64,000 bases of DNA from SZUA-309 sp965233675 (lineage in GTDB: Bacteria > Pseudomonadota > Gammaproteobacteria > Pseudomonadales > Azotimanducaceae): the NCBI GenBank assembly GCA_965233675.1, contig OZ247498.1, forward strand, positions 4,836,001 to 4,900,000, written 5' to 3'. The stretch's first letter is position 1, and the number at the start of each line of letters is the position of its first letter. Below the pieces are notes generated by a model that made no database searches, had not been told where the DNA came from, and was given only the letters and a program-made list of their open reading frames with translations. This document shows, piece by piece, positions 34,162 through 41,759 of the stretch. The translations under genes were made by a program, and so were the position numbers.

Positions 34162-34968
34162 ATGACTGAACTGGTCACCATCGACACAGTGGACGGGGTC
34201 GCCGATGTGCGTCTGAACCGTCCGGAGAAATACAACGCGCTATCGCCGGACATGTTCAAGGCGATCATCGAAGCCGGGCAGACGCTGGCCGAAGCCAGAG
34301 ACGTGCGGGCCGTGGTGCTGTCCGGTAACGGGCGCGGCTTCTGCGCCGGTCTGGATATGGAGAGTATGCAGGGTCTGGCCGGTTCCGGAGCAGGCCAGGA
34401 CGGTGCGACTGATTCCCTGCTTGCCAGAGGTGAGGGTCCGGAGAATCACGCCCAGCGCCCTGCCTGGGTCTGGAAAACGCTGCCCGTGCCGGTAATCGCC
34501 GCCATTCACGGGGTGGCCTATGGCGGCGGCATTCAGGTTGCACTCGGGGCCGACATCCGCATTGCGGCACCGGATGCCAAACTTTCCGTGATGGAGATCA
34601 AGTGGGGGCTGGTACCGGACATGAGCCTGACTCAGACGCTGCGTGACCTCGTGCCTCTGGATGTGGCGAAGGAACTCACCTTCACCGGCCGGGTACTCTC
34701 CGGTGAGGAGGCGAAGGCGCTGGGTCTGGTCACCCGGGTGGCGGAAAATCCCCATGAGGAAGCCATGGCCCTGGCCCGGGAAATCGCCGGCAAATCACCG
34801 GATGCGATTCGCGCCGGCAAGAAGCTCTATGAGGACAGCTGGCACGCCGATGCAGGCACCGGCCTGGAACTGGAAGCCCGCCTGCAGACCAGCCTGATCG
34901 GTCAGCCGAATCAGGTGGAAGCGGTCATGGCCAACTTTGAGAAGCGCTCACCGGAATTCAAGGATTGA
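34162..34968 (+). CDS. Enoyl-CoA hydratase/isomerase (crotonase family)
   Basis: This 268-residue crotonase-fold enzyme has the oxyanion-hole segments GFCAGLDM (about 56-63) and HGVAYGGGIQVALGADIRIA (about 116-135). An Asp in the GLVPD block (about 152) stands where many hydratases have Glu, as in several hydratase/isomerase subgroups, so the exact reaction (hydration, isomerisation or hydrolysis) is open. ATG 34162 gives the usual N-terminus. It lies between the carrier and carboxyltransferase genes, suggesting that it acts on the acyl-CoA made or used by the carboxylase. Confidence 0.92.
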   Translation: MTELVTIDTVDGVADVRLNRPEKYNALSPDMFKAIIEAGQTLAEARDVRAVVLSGNGRGFCAGLDMESMQGLAGSGAGQDGATDSLLARGEGPENHAQRPAWVWKTLPVPVIAAIHGVAYGGGIQVALGADIRIAAPDAKLSVMEIKWGLVPDMSLTQTLRDLVPLDVAKELTFTGRVLSGEEAKALGLVTRVAENPHEEAMALAREIAGKSPDAIRAGKKLYEDSWHADAGTGLELEARLQTSLIGQPNQVEAVMANFEKRSPEFKD

Positions 34969-34986
34969 GCGCCGGGCGCTGAGACG

Positions 34987-36540
34987 ATGAGCTGGGAAAA
35001 AGAAGTCACGGAGCTCGAGCGGCGGAAGCATCTGGCCAGGCAGCAGGGTGGCCCGGAAGGGATTGCCAGACAGCATGCCAGGGGGCGGCTCACTATCCGC
35101 GAGCGGATCGACGAACTGCTCGATCCGGGTACGTTCTCCGAGCACGGCAAAGCGACGGCCCTGCCGGATTACGACGAGAATGATGAGTTCACCGGGTTCG
35201 TTCCGGCCAACTACGTGGTGGGTTTCGGCAAGGTCGACGGTCGTCGTGTGGTGGTGGGCGGCGAGGACTTCACGCTCAAGGGCGGTTCGCCCAATGCGGC
35301 CGGACTGCGCAAGAGTGTCTATGCGGAACATCTGGCCAGCCGCTTCAAGGTGCCGCTGGTGCGGATGCTGGAAGGCGGTGGTGGCAGCGTCAGGGGTTCG
35401 GGCCGCAAAGGCGGCACCGTGGGTGAACCCGTGTACACCGAGCCGCGCTTCAAGATCATTGCGGATGCCATGGGCCAGGTGCCCATCGCTTCGGCCGCAC
35501 TCGGCGCGGTGGCAGGTTTTCCGGCCGGCCGTCTGGTCGCCTCCCATTTTTCCGTCATGACCCGCCATACATCGCAGATCCTGATTGGTGGTCCGGCGCT
35601 GGTGGAACGGGCGCTCGGGGTGAAGATGACCAAGGAGGAACTCGGTGGCGTCGACGTCCACAGTCGTTCCGGCATCGTCGACAATGTGGCGGAAGACGAA
35701 CACGACGCCTTCCGGCAGATACGACAATTCCTGAGCTATCTGCCCGGCAACGTCTGGCAGAGCGCGCCACGCCTGGACTGTGATGATCCCGTGGACCGCA
35801 TGGAACCCGAACTGCTCGATATCGTGCCACGGGATTCGAATGCACCGTTCGACATGCGCGCCATCATGGAAATGGTGATGGACCAGGGATCCGTGTTCGA
35901 AATGGGAAGAAACTACGGTCCAAGCCAGATCGTCGCGCTCGCCCGATTGAACGGTCAGCCCGTGGGCGTGCTTGGTAACGACTGCAATTTCTACGCAGGC
36001 GCGATGACGGCCGAGGCCGCTCAGAAGTATCGCCGCTTCGTGGAAATGTGCGACATGTTCCATCTGCCCATCATCAATTTCGTTGATCAGCCGGGTTTCA
36101 TGATCGGTCCGGAGTCGGAGCAGGCCGGGACCATCCGTTTTGGCATGGCGGCGGTCGCGGCCGCGGTTCAGGCACGTGTGCCCTGGGCCGCCATCCAGGT
36201 GCACAAAGGTTTCGGCGTGGCGACTGCGGCGCATTTTGGCGATAACGCCTACGTGCTTTCCTGGCCGTCTGTGGAAAGCGGCGCGCTGCCACTCGAAGGT
36301 GGGGTGGCGGTGGCCTTCCGCCGGGAAATTGCTGCTGCGGAAGATCCTGAAGCCAAGCGGAAGGAGATCGAAGATCGTTTGCGTCAGGCCCGTTCGCCAT
36401 TTCCGCGGGCGGAATCCTTCTCGGTGCACGAGCTCATTGATCCGCGGGAAACCCGGCCGGTGCTCGCCGAGTGGATCGACTGGATTCAACCTCAGCTCGA
36501 GACGCTGCCGGGGGAAGTTCATTTTCCCATCCGGCCATAG
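34987..36540 (+). CDS. Acyl-CoA carboxylase, carboxyltransferase subunit
   Basis: This 517-residue carboxyltransferase transfers CO2 from carboxybiotin to an acyl-CoA. It has two crotonase-like halves. The N-terminal half has the acyl-CoA-binding segment EGGGGSVRGSG (about 130-140) and GAVAGFPAGR. The C-terminal half has DQPGFMIGPESEQAG (about 363-377), typical of propionyl-/methylcrotonyl-type subunits. It begins 18 bp after the enoyl-CoA hydratase gene. Substrate preference (propionyl-, methylcrotonyl-, geranyl- or other acyl-CoA) cannot be set by eye; no mut or liu genes were seen next to it. Confidence 0.93.
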   Translation: MSWEKEVTELERRKHLARQQGGPEGIARQHARGRLTIRERIDELLDPGTFSEHGKATALPDYDENDEFTGFVPANYVVGFGKVDGRRVVVGGEDFTLKGGSPNAAGLRKSVYAEHLASRFKVPLVRMLEGGGGSVRGSGRKGGTVGEPVYTEPRFKIIADAMGQVPIASAALGAVAGFPAGRLVASHFSVMTRHTSQILIGGPALVERALGVKMTKEELGGVDVHSRSGIVDNVAEDEHDAFRQIRQFLSYLPGNVWQSAPRLDCDDPVDRMEPELLDIVPRDSNAPFDMRAIMEMVMDQGSVFEMGRNYGPSQIVALARLNGQPVGVLGNDCNFYAGAMTAEAAQKYRRFVEMCDMFHLPIINFVDQPGFMIGPESEQAGTIRFGMAAVAAAVQARVPWAAIQVHKGFGVATAAHFGDNAYVLSWPSVESGALPLEGGVAVAFRREIAAAEDPEAKRKEIEDRLRQARSPFPRAESFSVHELIDPRETRPVLAEWIDWIQPQLETLPGEVHFPIRP

Positions 36541-36582
36541 CTCGGCTGACAGACTTAATTTTCAGAAAACCGGGGGTTATTC

Positions 36583-37455
36583 ATGACGTATTCTTTTGAG
36601 GGCCAGGTGGCCATCGTCACTGGTGCAGGTGGAGGGCTTGGCCGAGCGCATGCGCTGGAACTCGCCCGTCGTGGCGCCAGGGTAGTGGTGAACGACCTCG
36701 GCGGGTCGGTGGATGGCAGTGGCGGTTCTTCAGACGCGGCCAATGCGGTGGTGGAGGAGATTCGCGCAGCCGGTGGGGTGGCCATCGCCAACGGCGGTTC
36801 CGTCTCCGACCGGGCGGGTGCGACCAGTATGGTTTCGGATGCGCTCAATGAGTGGGGGCGAGTGGACATCCTGATCAACAATGCGGGGATTCTCCGCGAC
36901 AAGTCTTTCGCCAAGATGGCGCTCGACGACTTCGAGCTGGTGCTCAATGTGCATCTGATGGGCTCGGTCAATGTCACCAAGGCCGTCTGGCCGGTCATGC
37001 GCGAGCATAACTATGGCCGCATCGTCATGACCACCTCACCCTCCGGGCTGTACGGAAATTTCGGACAGGCCAACTATGGCGCGGCGAAGCTGGGCCTGGT
37101 TGGATTCATGAATACGCTGAAAATCGAAGGTGCCCGGAATAATATCCACACCAATACCATTGCCCCGGTGGCTGCCACGCGAATGACGGCGGATCTGATT
37201 CCGGAAGAGGCACAGGCCAATCTGGGCCCGGAACTGGTGACCCCGGCGGTTGTTTATCTATGTACGGAAGAGGCGCCGAACGGGGTGATCATTCAGGCTC
37301 AGGGCGGCCAGTACTCCATCGCCTGCGTGGTAGAGAACGAAGGTGTGAATCTGGGCCCCGATGCCTCGGTGGAGGACATCGGTGAGAATTTCTCGAAGAT
37401 CACAGATCTCAGCGGTGCGAAACCCCGTGGCATGCTGCAACTGGGAGAGATGTAG
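36583..37455 (+). CDS. SDR family dehydrogenase, HSD17B4/3-hydroxyacyl-CoA-like
   Basis: This 290-residue SDR has TGAGGGLG (about 13-20), an Asp-containing VNDLGGSVDGSG segment after strand 2 (about 38-49), NNAG near 99, and catalytic Ser plus YGAAK (about 166-170). The DLGG segment and overall length match the dehydrogenase domain of multifunctional enzyme type 2 (HSD17B4), which oxidises 3-hydroxyacyl-CoA in side-chain or beta-oxidation. Together with the hydratase and carboxylase genes just upstream it suggests a short acyl-CoA processing route. The start is 42 bp after the carboxyltransferase gene. Confidence 0.9.
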   Translation: MTYSFEGQVAIVTGAGGGLGRAHALELARRGARVVVNDLGGSVDGSGGSSDAANAVVEEIRAAGGVAIANGGSVSDRAGATSMVSDALNEWGRVDILINNAGILRDKSFAKMALDDFELVLNVHLMGSVNVTKAVWPVMREHNYGRIVMTTSPSGLYGNFGQANYGAAKLGLVGFMNTLKIEGARNNIHTNTIAPVAATRMTADLIPEEAQANLGPELVTPAVVYLCTEEAPNGVIIQAQGGQYSIACVVENEGVNLGPDASVEDIGENFSKITDLSGAKPRGMLQLGEM

Positions 37456-37483
37456 CGTGATCATACGAGGACTGGATTGAGCC

Positions 37484-37672
37484 ATGGTTGCCGTCGTGCT
37501 GACGCTGGTGTTGTCTTTTCTTCTCGGCGGCGTGGTCTGGCTGATTGCGGGCTCGCGCCTGCCGCTGAATCCGGACAAAGAGGTAAACGAGGTGCTGAAT
37601 CTGGTGGCCTATGTGGCCGCCTCGCTGCTGCCCATGTTTGCGCTGGTCTTTTACCTGCTCGATAGGAACTAG
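37484..37672 (+). CDS. Small two-helix membrane protein
   Basis: This 62-residue protein has two predicted transmembrane helices (about 2-24 and 39-58) joined by a short polar loop with NPDKEVNE. No family is recognised. It follows the SDR gene by 28 bp in the same direction and is the last gene of the carboxylase operon. Hydrophobic content, the in-frame ATG and a clear operon position support a real gene, but no function can be offered. Confidence 0.65.
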   Translation: MVAVVLTLVLSFLLGGVVWLIAGSRLPLNPDKEVNEVLNLVAYVAASLLPMFALVFYLLDRN

Positions 37673-37723
37673 CCGGGCAGGTCTTTTATCCGGTGGGTCG
37701 GCCTGGGGAGCCTGGCAGGGGGT

Positions 37724-37882
37724 CTAGTTGTAGCCCACCACGTAAGCGTCGGCGTCTTCGGTGCCTTCTTCTTCGAAATGATGGTCTGCGGGACCGAAAG
37801 CCAGAAGCAGCGGCGTGTATTCTTCCGCCTGCTCTTCCTGGGTTGGGATCTCATCGACAGCGTGCTGTGGGGCGCGGTTCAT
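37724..37882 (-). CDS. Possible small acidic protein (52 residues)
   Basis: This short open frame encodes an acidic peptide (about 14 Asp/Glu in 52 residues), with no signal peptide or known motif. The ATG at 37882 is preceded on the minus strand by a weak AGG-type site. It lies between the end of the carboxylase operon and the methyltransferase gene, in a stretch that otherwise looks non-coding. It is plausible but unproven; the in-frame extension to 37978 is unlikely. Confidence 0.4.
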   Translation of the reverse strand: MNRAPQHAVDEIPTQEEQAEEYTPLLLAFGPADHHFEEEGTEDADAYVVGYN

Positions 37883-38030
37883 CTCAAAATACCTGATGTC
37901 AGTCACTGAACAGGCCGGAATCGTCGATGGCGGTCGGCCCATGCGAGCGGAGTTTATGCTTCTGGATTTAATTTGCAACGCTAATTGCTTGATTTATGGG
38001 CTAATTCTGACTGAAAACGTGAGGTAGACG

Positions 38031-38642
38031 ATGAAATTATCCATTGATCCGGAGTCTATAAAAGGCTTCCTGGACCCGGAGGAGGGTGCCCGGCTCTACG
38101 AACTGGCGGCAAAGACCATTGGCCTGGGTCCCTGTCTGGAAGTCGGGTCTTACTGCGGGAAGTCGACCGTTTATCTGGCGGCGGCTGTTGCCGAGGCGGG
38201 TGGCCAGGTATTCGCCGTGGACCATCACCGGGGCTCCGAAGAACACCAGCAGGGCGAGGAATATCACGACGGTAGCCTGTTTGATGACCAGGTGCAGAAG
38301 ATGGATACCTTTCCCGAATTCCGGCGCACGCTGGATCGGGCAGGTCTTTCAGATGCGGTGGTGCCCATCGTGGCGGGCACCCGGGTCGCGGGCCGGCACT
38401 GGCATACACCGCTCGGGATGGTTTTCATCGACGGTGGTCACAGCGAAGAAGCGGCGTTGACGGACTATAGGACCTGGGCGCCGCACATAGTTCCCGGCGG
38501 TGTGCTCGCCATTCACGACATATTTCCGAACCCGGAAGACGGCGGTCAGGCGCCGTACGGCATCTACCAGCTGGCGCTCGCCTCCGGGCTCTTCGAAGCG
38601 CTGCCGATGGTGAAGACCTTAGGCGCGTTGCAACGCCTTTAG
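38031..38642 (+). CDS. Class I SAM-dependent methyltransferase (Methyltransf_24-like)
   Basis: This 203-residue Rossmann-fold methyltransferase has the SAM-binding CLEVGSYCGKST (about 35-46), acidic residue in VFAVDHHRGS (about 60-69), and VFIDGGHSEEAALTD (about 130-144) as in family 24 enzymes that methylate sugars or other hydroxyls. The 130 bp upstream are AT-rich compared with the surroundings and probably hold its promoter. The 3' end overlaps the convergent toroid gene by 24 bp. Its acceptor is unknown; its cluster partners are a GT4 glycosyltransferase and a second methyltransferase. Confidence 0.88.
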   Translation: MKLSIDPESIKGFLDPEEGARLYELAAKTIGLGPCLEVGSYCGKSTVYLAAAVAEAGGQVFAVDHHRGSEEHQQGEEYHDGSLFDDQVQKMDTFPEFRRTLDRAGLSDAVVPIVAGTRVAGRHWHTPLGMVFIDGGHSEEAALTDYRTWAPHIVPGGVLAIHDIFPNPEDGGQAPYGIYQLALASGLFEALPMVKTLGALQRL

Positions 38643-39668
38643 TGCGGCGGCATCGTGCCCGGCGGGATCGTGATGCCGGGCGCTGGTGAAGAGCGTTGAG
38701 GCGTTTGTGAGTCCGTAGAGGGTGTCTGCGGCAAGCAGGATGGCTCCGGCTGTCCAGGTGGGTCGTTCATCCGGCCACATCACCTCGTCGGTGAACACAT
38801 AGCCCGTCCACCAGGAGCCGTCTTCCACCTGGAAACGCGCGAGATCGCTGAACAACCGTTCCGCCTCATCTTTCAGGTCCACGGCAGTGCAGGCCATGAT
38901 CAGCTCGCAGGTTTCTGCGATGGTTACCCAGGGCTGATCCGAGACACAACGGCAGCCGAGGCCTTTTTCCACGAATTCATCCCAGCGCTCGAACAACCGG
39001 GAACGAGCGGCGTCCTGGTTCAGCACGCCGGAGAGGACCGGGTAAAACCAGTCCATCGAATAGCGCGCCTTCGACTCCCAGGTGCGGTCAAACCGTTCCG
39101 GTTTGTTCAGAAGGGCTTCACCGAGCCGGCTGCGGGCACGCTGCCAGTGGGCGTGAGGTGCGTCGAGTTCCTGGGCGATGGCCACACCACAGTCGAGGCT
39201 GCGGTATATGGAACTGCAGCCGGTGATCAGAGCGTCTTTGTTGATGCCGGTGCGGGTATCCAGCGCCCAGTAGATCTCACCGGTTTCCGCCTGCAGGCTG
39301 AGCACGAAGTTGAGCGCGGACGTGACCACCGGCCACATCTCCTGGAGAAAGTCCCGCCGACCGGTGGCCAGATAGTGGTGCCACACGCCGGTAGCCACGT
39401 AGGCGACAAAGTTGGTCTCCGCCCGGGTACCGTCGGCGATTTCGTCGCCGTTGTAGGCGGCGAGCCAGTATCCGTCGTCGTGCTGATGCGTCTTCAGCCA
39501 CCGATAAGCCGCTTCCGCCTCCCGGCTGCGGCCGCCGACGGTCAGACCCATGGCGGATTCCACGTGGTCCCACGGGTCGATGATGCCGTCCCTGAACCAG
39601 GGGATACCGCCTCCTGGTTGCTGGGTTCGGACGATGTACTCGGTGGTGCGCTCGATGAGTGTCTGCAT
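38619..39668 (-). CDS. Alpha/alpha-toroid protein (prenyltransferase/glycosidase-like)
   Basis: This protein of about 349 residues has repeated helix pairs containing Trp/Tyr/Gly motifs such as QQPGGGIPWF, HDDGYWLAAY and VEDGSWWTGY. That is the signature of alpha/alpha-toroid folds (terpene cyclase, protein prenyltransferase, GH15-type). Automatic annotation often calls such proteins prenyltransferase, but no DXDD or zinc-ligand set was seen, so catalysis on isoprenoids is not supported. Carbohydrate or lipid-linked sugar binding is equally possible. ATG 39668 was chosen over GTG 39671. It is 9 bp after the second methyltransferase gene in the same operon. Confidence 0.75.
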   Translation of the reverse strand: MQTLIERTTEYIVRTQQPGGGIPWFRDGIIDPWDHVESAMGLTVGGRSREAEAAYRWLKTHQHDDGYWLAAYNGDEIADGTRAETNFVAYVATGVWHHYLATGRRDFLQEMWPVVTSALNFVLSLQAETGEIYWALDTRTGINKDALITGCSSIYRSLDCGVAIAQELDAPHAHWQRARSRLGEALLNKPERFDRTWESKARYSMDWFYPVLSGVLNQDAARSRLFERWDEFVEKGLGCRCVSDQPWVTIAETCELIMACTAVDLKDEAERLFSDLARFQVEDGSWWTGYVFTDEVMWPDERPTWTAGAILLAADTLYGLTNASTLFTSARHHDPAGHDAAALKALQRA

Positions 39669-39677
39669 CACCCGTCT

Positions 39678-40394
39678 CTACGTGCCTCTGACAAAGTACA
39701 TCACGTTACTTTTTCCCCAGAGCGGGTTCATCAGCCATTCCAGCAGCCGGGTGATCCGGGGTTTCTGCATCAGGTCCCAGACCAGCAGGCGATGGTAAGT
39801 CCGCACCGGCCAGACGTCCTCGCCACGGTCCCAGAAAAGACAGCGGAGCCACCAGTAAGGCGAATGCAGACCATGCGCCCAGTGCTCATCGAAGCAGACC
39901 AGGTCGATGGATTCGATGTTGTCTCGCAGGGCGCGCTTTCTGAATATCCGCACGTGCCCGCCGGGCACTTCGTGGTAGGCATCGGACAGTTGCCAGCAGA
40001 TCCACTCGGGTCCGAAGCGCGGCACGCTGGCAGCGAACTGCCCGCCGGGTTTCAGCACCCGTTTGATTTCCAGAAGCACACCCTGGTACTCGGGAATGTG
40101 CTCGAGCACTTCCGCGCAGATGACCTTGTCGAAGGTGGCATCGGCGAAGGGCAGGGCGAGACCGGAGGCGCAGGTGAAGTTGAGGCTGCGGCTGGCGTCG
40201 CTCGAATCCCTGAATGCCTCGAACCGTTCGGAAGCAGTCCCGAGATCTTCCAGGGAGAGGTCCAGGCCGATCACGTCGACGCGATCGTCCAGATAGGCCG
40301 TGATCGCGTGCCTGCCTTCGCCACAGCCCAGATCCAGAACCCTGTCACCGGGTTTCAGCTTGAAGCGGGAAAAGTCGATGGTGGTGAGACTCAT
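39678..40394 (-). CDS. Class I SAM-dependent methyltransferase (Methyltransf_11-like)
   Basis: This 238-residue methyltransferase has SAM motif I VLDLGCGEGRHA (about 19-30), an acidic residue after strand 2 (VIGLDLS), and motif VICAEVLEHIPE (about 89-100), like UbiE/sugar O-methyltransferases. The C-terminal third is longer and rich in Trp and Arg, perhaps for membrane or acceptor binding. Its ATG overlaps the stop of the GT4 gene (ATGA), so both are made together. It probably modifies the product of the neighbouring glycosyltransferase; this is an inference. Confidence 0.88.
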   Translation of the reverse strand: MSLTTIDFSRFKLKPGDRVLDLGCGEGRHAITAYLDDRVDVIGLDLSLEDLGTASERFEAFRDSSDASRSLNFTCASGLALPFADATFDKVICAEVLEHIPEYQGVLLEIKRVLKPGGQFAASVPRFGPEWICWQLSDAYHEVPGGHVRIFRKRALRDNIESIDLVCFDEHWAHGLHSPYWWLRCLFWDRGEDVWPVRTYHRLLVWDLMQKPRITRLLEWLMNPLWGKSNVMYFVRGT

Positions 40395-41686
40395 GAGACT
40401 CCGGCATCCGCGCGGCTGGCCAGCACGTTCTGATAGACCTGGCTCATGGCAGCAGCTGCCCGGGACCAGGAGAAATTGTCGAGTATGTGCTGTCGTCCGG
40501 CCATGCCCATCTGCTCCCGGGCTGCCGGTTCCAGTGCCAGCAGTTCGGCGATGGCATTGGCGAGTGCGGGTGAATCCGCCGCCGGTACCACGCGACCGGC
40601 GTCGCCCACCACCTCCGGCAACGCGCCGCCATCGGTGGAGACCAGGGGGACGCCGCAGGCCATGGCCTCACCGGCGGGCAATCCGAATCCTTCGTATTCG
40701 GAAGGCACCACGGCGACGGCGGAGCTCGCGTAGAGATGGCGGATCTCGTCCGCGCCGATTCCGTGCACGAAGCGGATTTTGTCAGCGACGCCATAGCGTT
40801 CTATGAGCTTCTCCGTTTCTCCGCCCTGCTTGGGCCGACCGATGAACACGAGGCGCAGTTTCGGGAACCGTTCGATGAGTTCCGCGAACGCCGGGATCAG
40901 GTGTTGTGTGCCTTTCAATGGCTGGTCGGCGCTGGCGGTGGTGATCAGCTGCCAGGGGTTTCTGGCGATACTGGGTTCCGGTCGGAACGTATCCGTGTCG
41001 ATGCCGTTGTAGATCACCTGGATTCGTTCAGGGTCGATGTTGAAGGCCCGACAGATGTCCTGGCGGGAGCGCTGGCTCACTGTCACGATGTGCTGCAGGC
41101 GGCTGGCGACCTTCGTCTGCATGCGCAGGAACAGGTGCCAGCGTTTGATCAGCAGCCGATGCTTGAAGTTCGGCGCATGGGCGAGGGCGATGTCCCGGTC
41201 CCAGGTGATCGGATGATGAATCGTGGTGATCAGCGGCGTCGGCGAAGACTGGATGGAAAGGGTTCCCCAGGACAGGCACTGATTGTCGTGGACGATGTCA
41301 TAGCGGCTGCCGTGCTCGGCCAGATAGGCGGCAACCCGACGGCCGAAGGTATAGGGCTCAGGGAACCCGCCGGTGGCCATTGAGTACCACTCGAAGGTAT
41401 CTGCGAAAGAGGTCAGATGCCTCGGGCGCAGAGCGGTGATGTGATTTTCTTCGGCGAACAGATTCAGGCCCGGCAGTTTTATCAGGTTGATGCGTTCGTC
41501 TGACAGCTCCGGATACGGCTCACCGGAGATCACATCCACCTGATGACCGGCGTCCACCAGCGCCTGAGAGAGATAGCGGAGGTAGATACCCTGGCCGCCG
41601 CTGTAGGGGTTGCTCCGATAGCCGAGCAGGGCGATTCTCAGCCGTCCGGCTGTATTCGCCACGCTGTTCAACGCTGCTTCGGACAT
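40391..41686 (-). CDS. GT4-family glycosyltransferase
   Basis: This 431-residue GT-B glycosyltransferase has the N-terminal glycine-rich SGGQGIYLRYL segment (about 28-38), a linker with VIYNGIDTDTFRP (about 212-224) and the C-terminal nucleotide-sugar motif SEYEGFGLPAGEAMACG with EX7E (about 330-346). GT4 enzymes build lipopolysaccharide, exopolysaccharide or glycolipids with retention of configuration. ATG 41686 was chosen; a TTG at 41701 is an in-frame alternative. A small GC-rich hairpin ends 5 bp upstream of this start. The gene is coupled to the downstream methyltransferase by an ATGA overlap. Confidence 0.9.
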   Translation of the reverse strand: MSEAALNSVANTAGRLRIALLGYRSNPYSGGQGIYLRYLSQALVDAGHQVDVISGEPYPELSDERINLIKLPGLNLFAEENHITALRPRHLTSFADTFEWYSMATGGFPEPYTFGRRVAAYLAEHGSRYDIVHDNQCLSWGTLSIQSSPTPLITTIHHPITWDRDIALAHAPNFKHRLLIKRWHLFLRMQTKVASRLQHIVTVSQRSRQDICRAFNIDPERIQVIYNGIDTDTFRPEPSIARNPWQLITTASADQPLKGTQHLIPAFAELIERFPKLRLVFIGRPKQGGETEKLIERYGVADKIRFVHGIGADEIRHLYASSAVAVVPSEYEGFGLPAGEAMACGVPLVSTDGGALPEVVGDAGRVVPAADSPALANAIAELLALEPAAREQMGMAGRQHILDNFSWSRAAAAMSQVYQNVLASRADAGVS

Positions 41687-41691
41687 GAAAA

Positions 41692-41710
41692 CCCCGGACA
41701 AAGAGCGGGG
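41692..41710 (-). terminator. Small hairpin upstream of the GT4 start
   Basis: On the minus strand CCCCG and CGGGG form a 5-bp stem with a 9-nt loop, followed by TTTT. It may be a weak terminator or attenuator between the HD-domain gene and the GT4 gene, and it covers the G-rich stretch that would otherwise serve as the ribosome site. Confidence 0.4.
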
Positions 41711-41726
41711 ATTCTAATAGCTGGCA

Positions 41727-41742
41727 GACTTTTTCAACAGTC
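41727..41742. repeat. Palindromic GACT-TTTTCAAC-AGTC element
   Basis: GACT (41727-41730) and AGTC (41739-41742) flank TTTTCAAC in the gap between the HD-domain and GT4 genes. Similar TTTTTCAACAGTC strings are, from memory, frequent in proteobacterial intergenic DNA and at some insertion-sequence ends. No transposase is nearby. Confidence 0.5.
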
Positions 41743-41759
41743 CGGCGGCCCGAAAGCCT

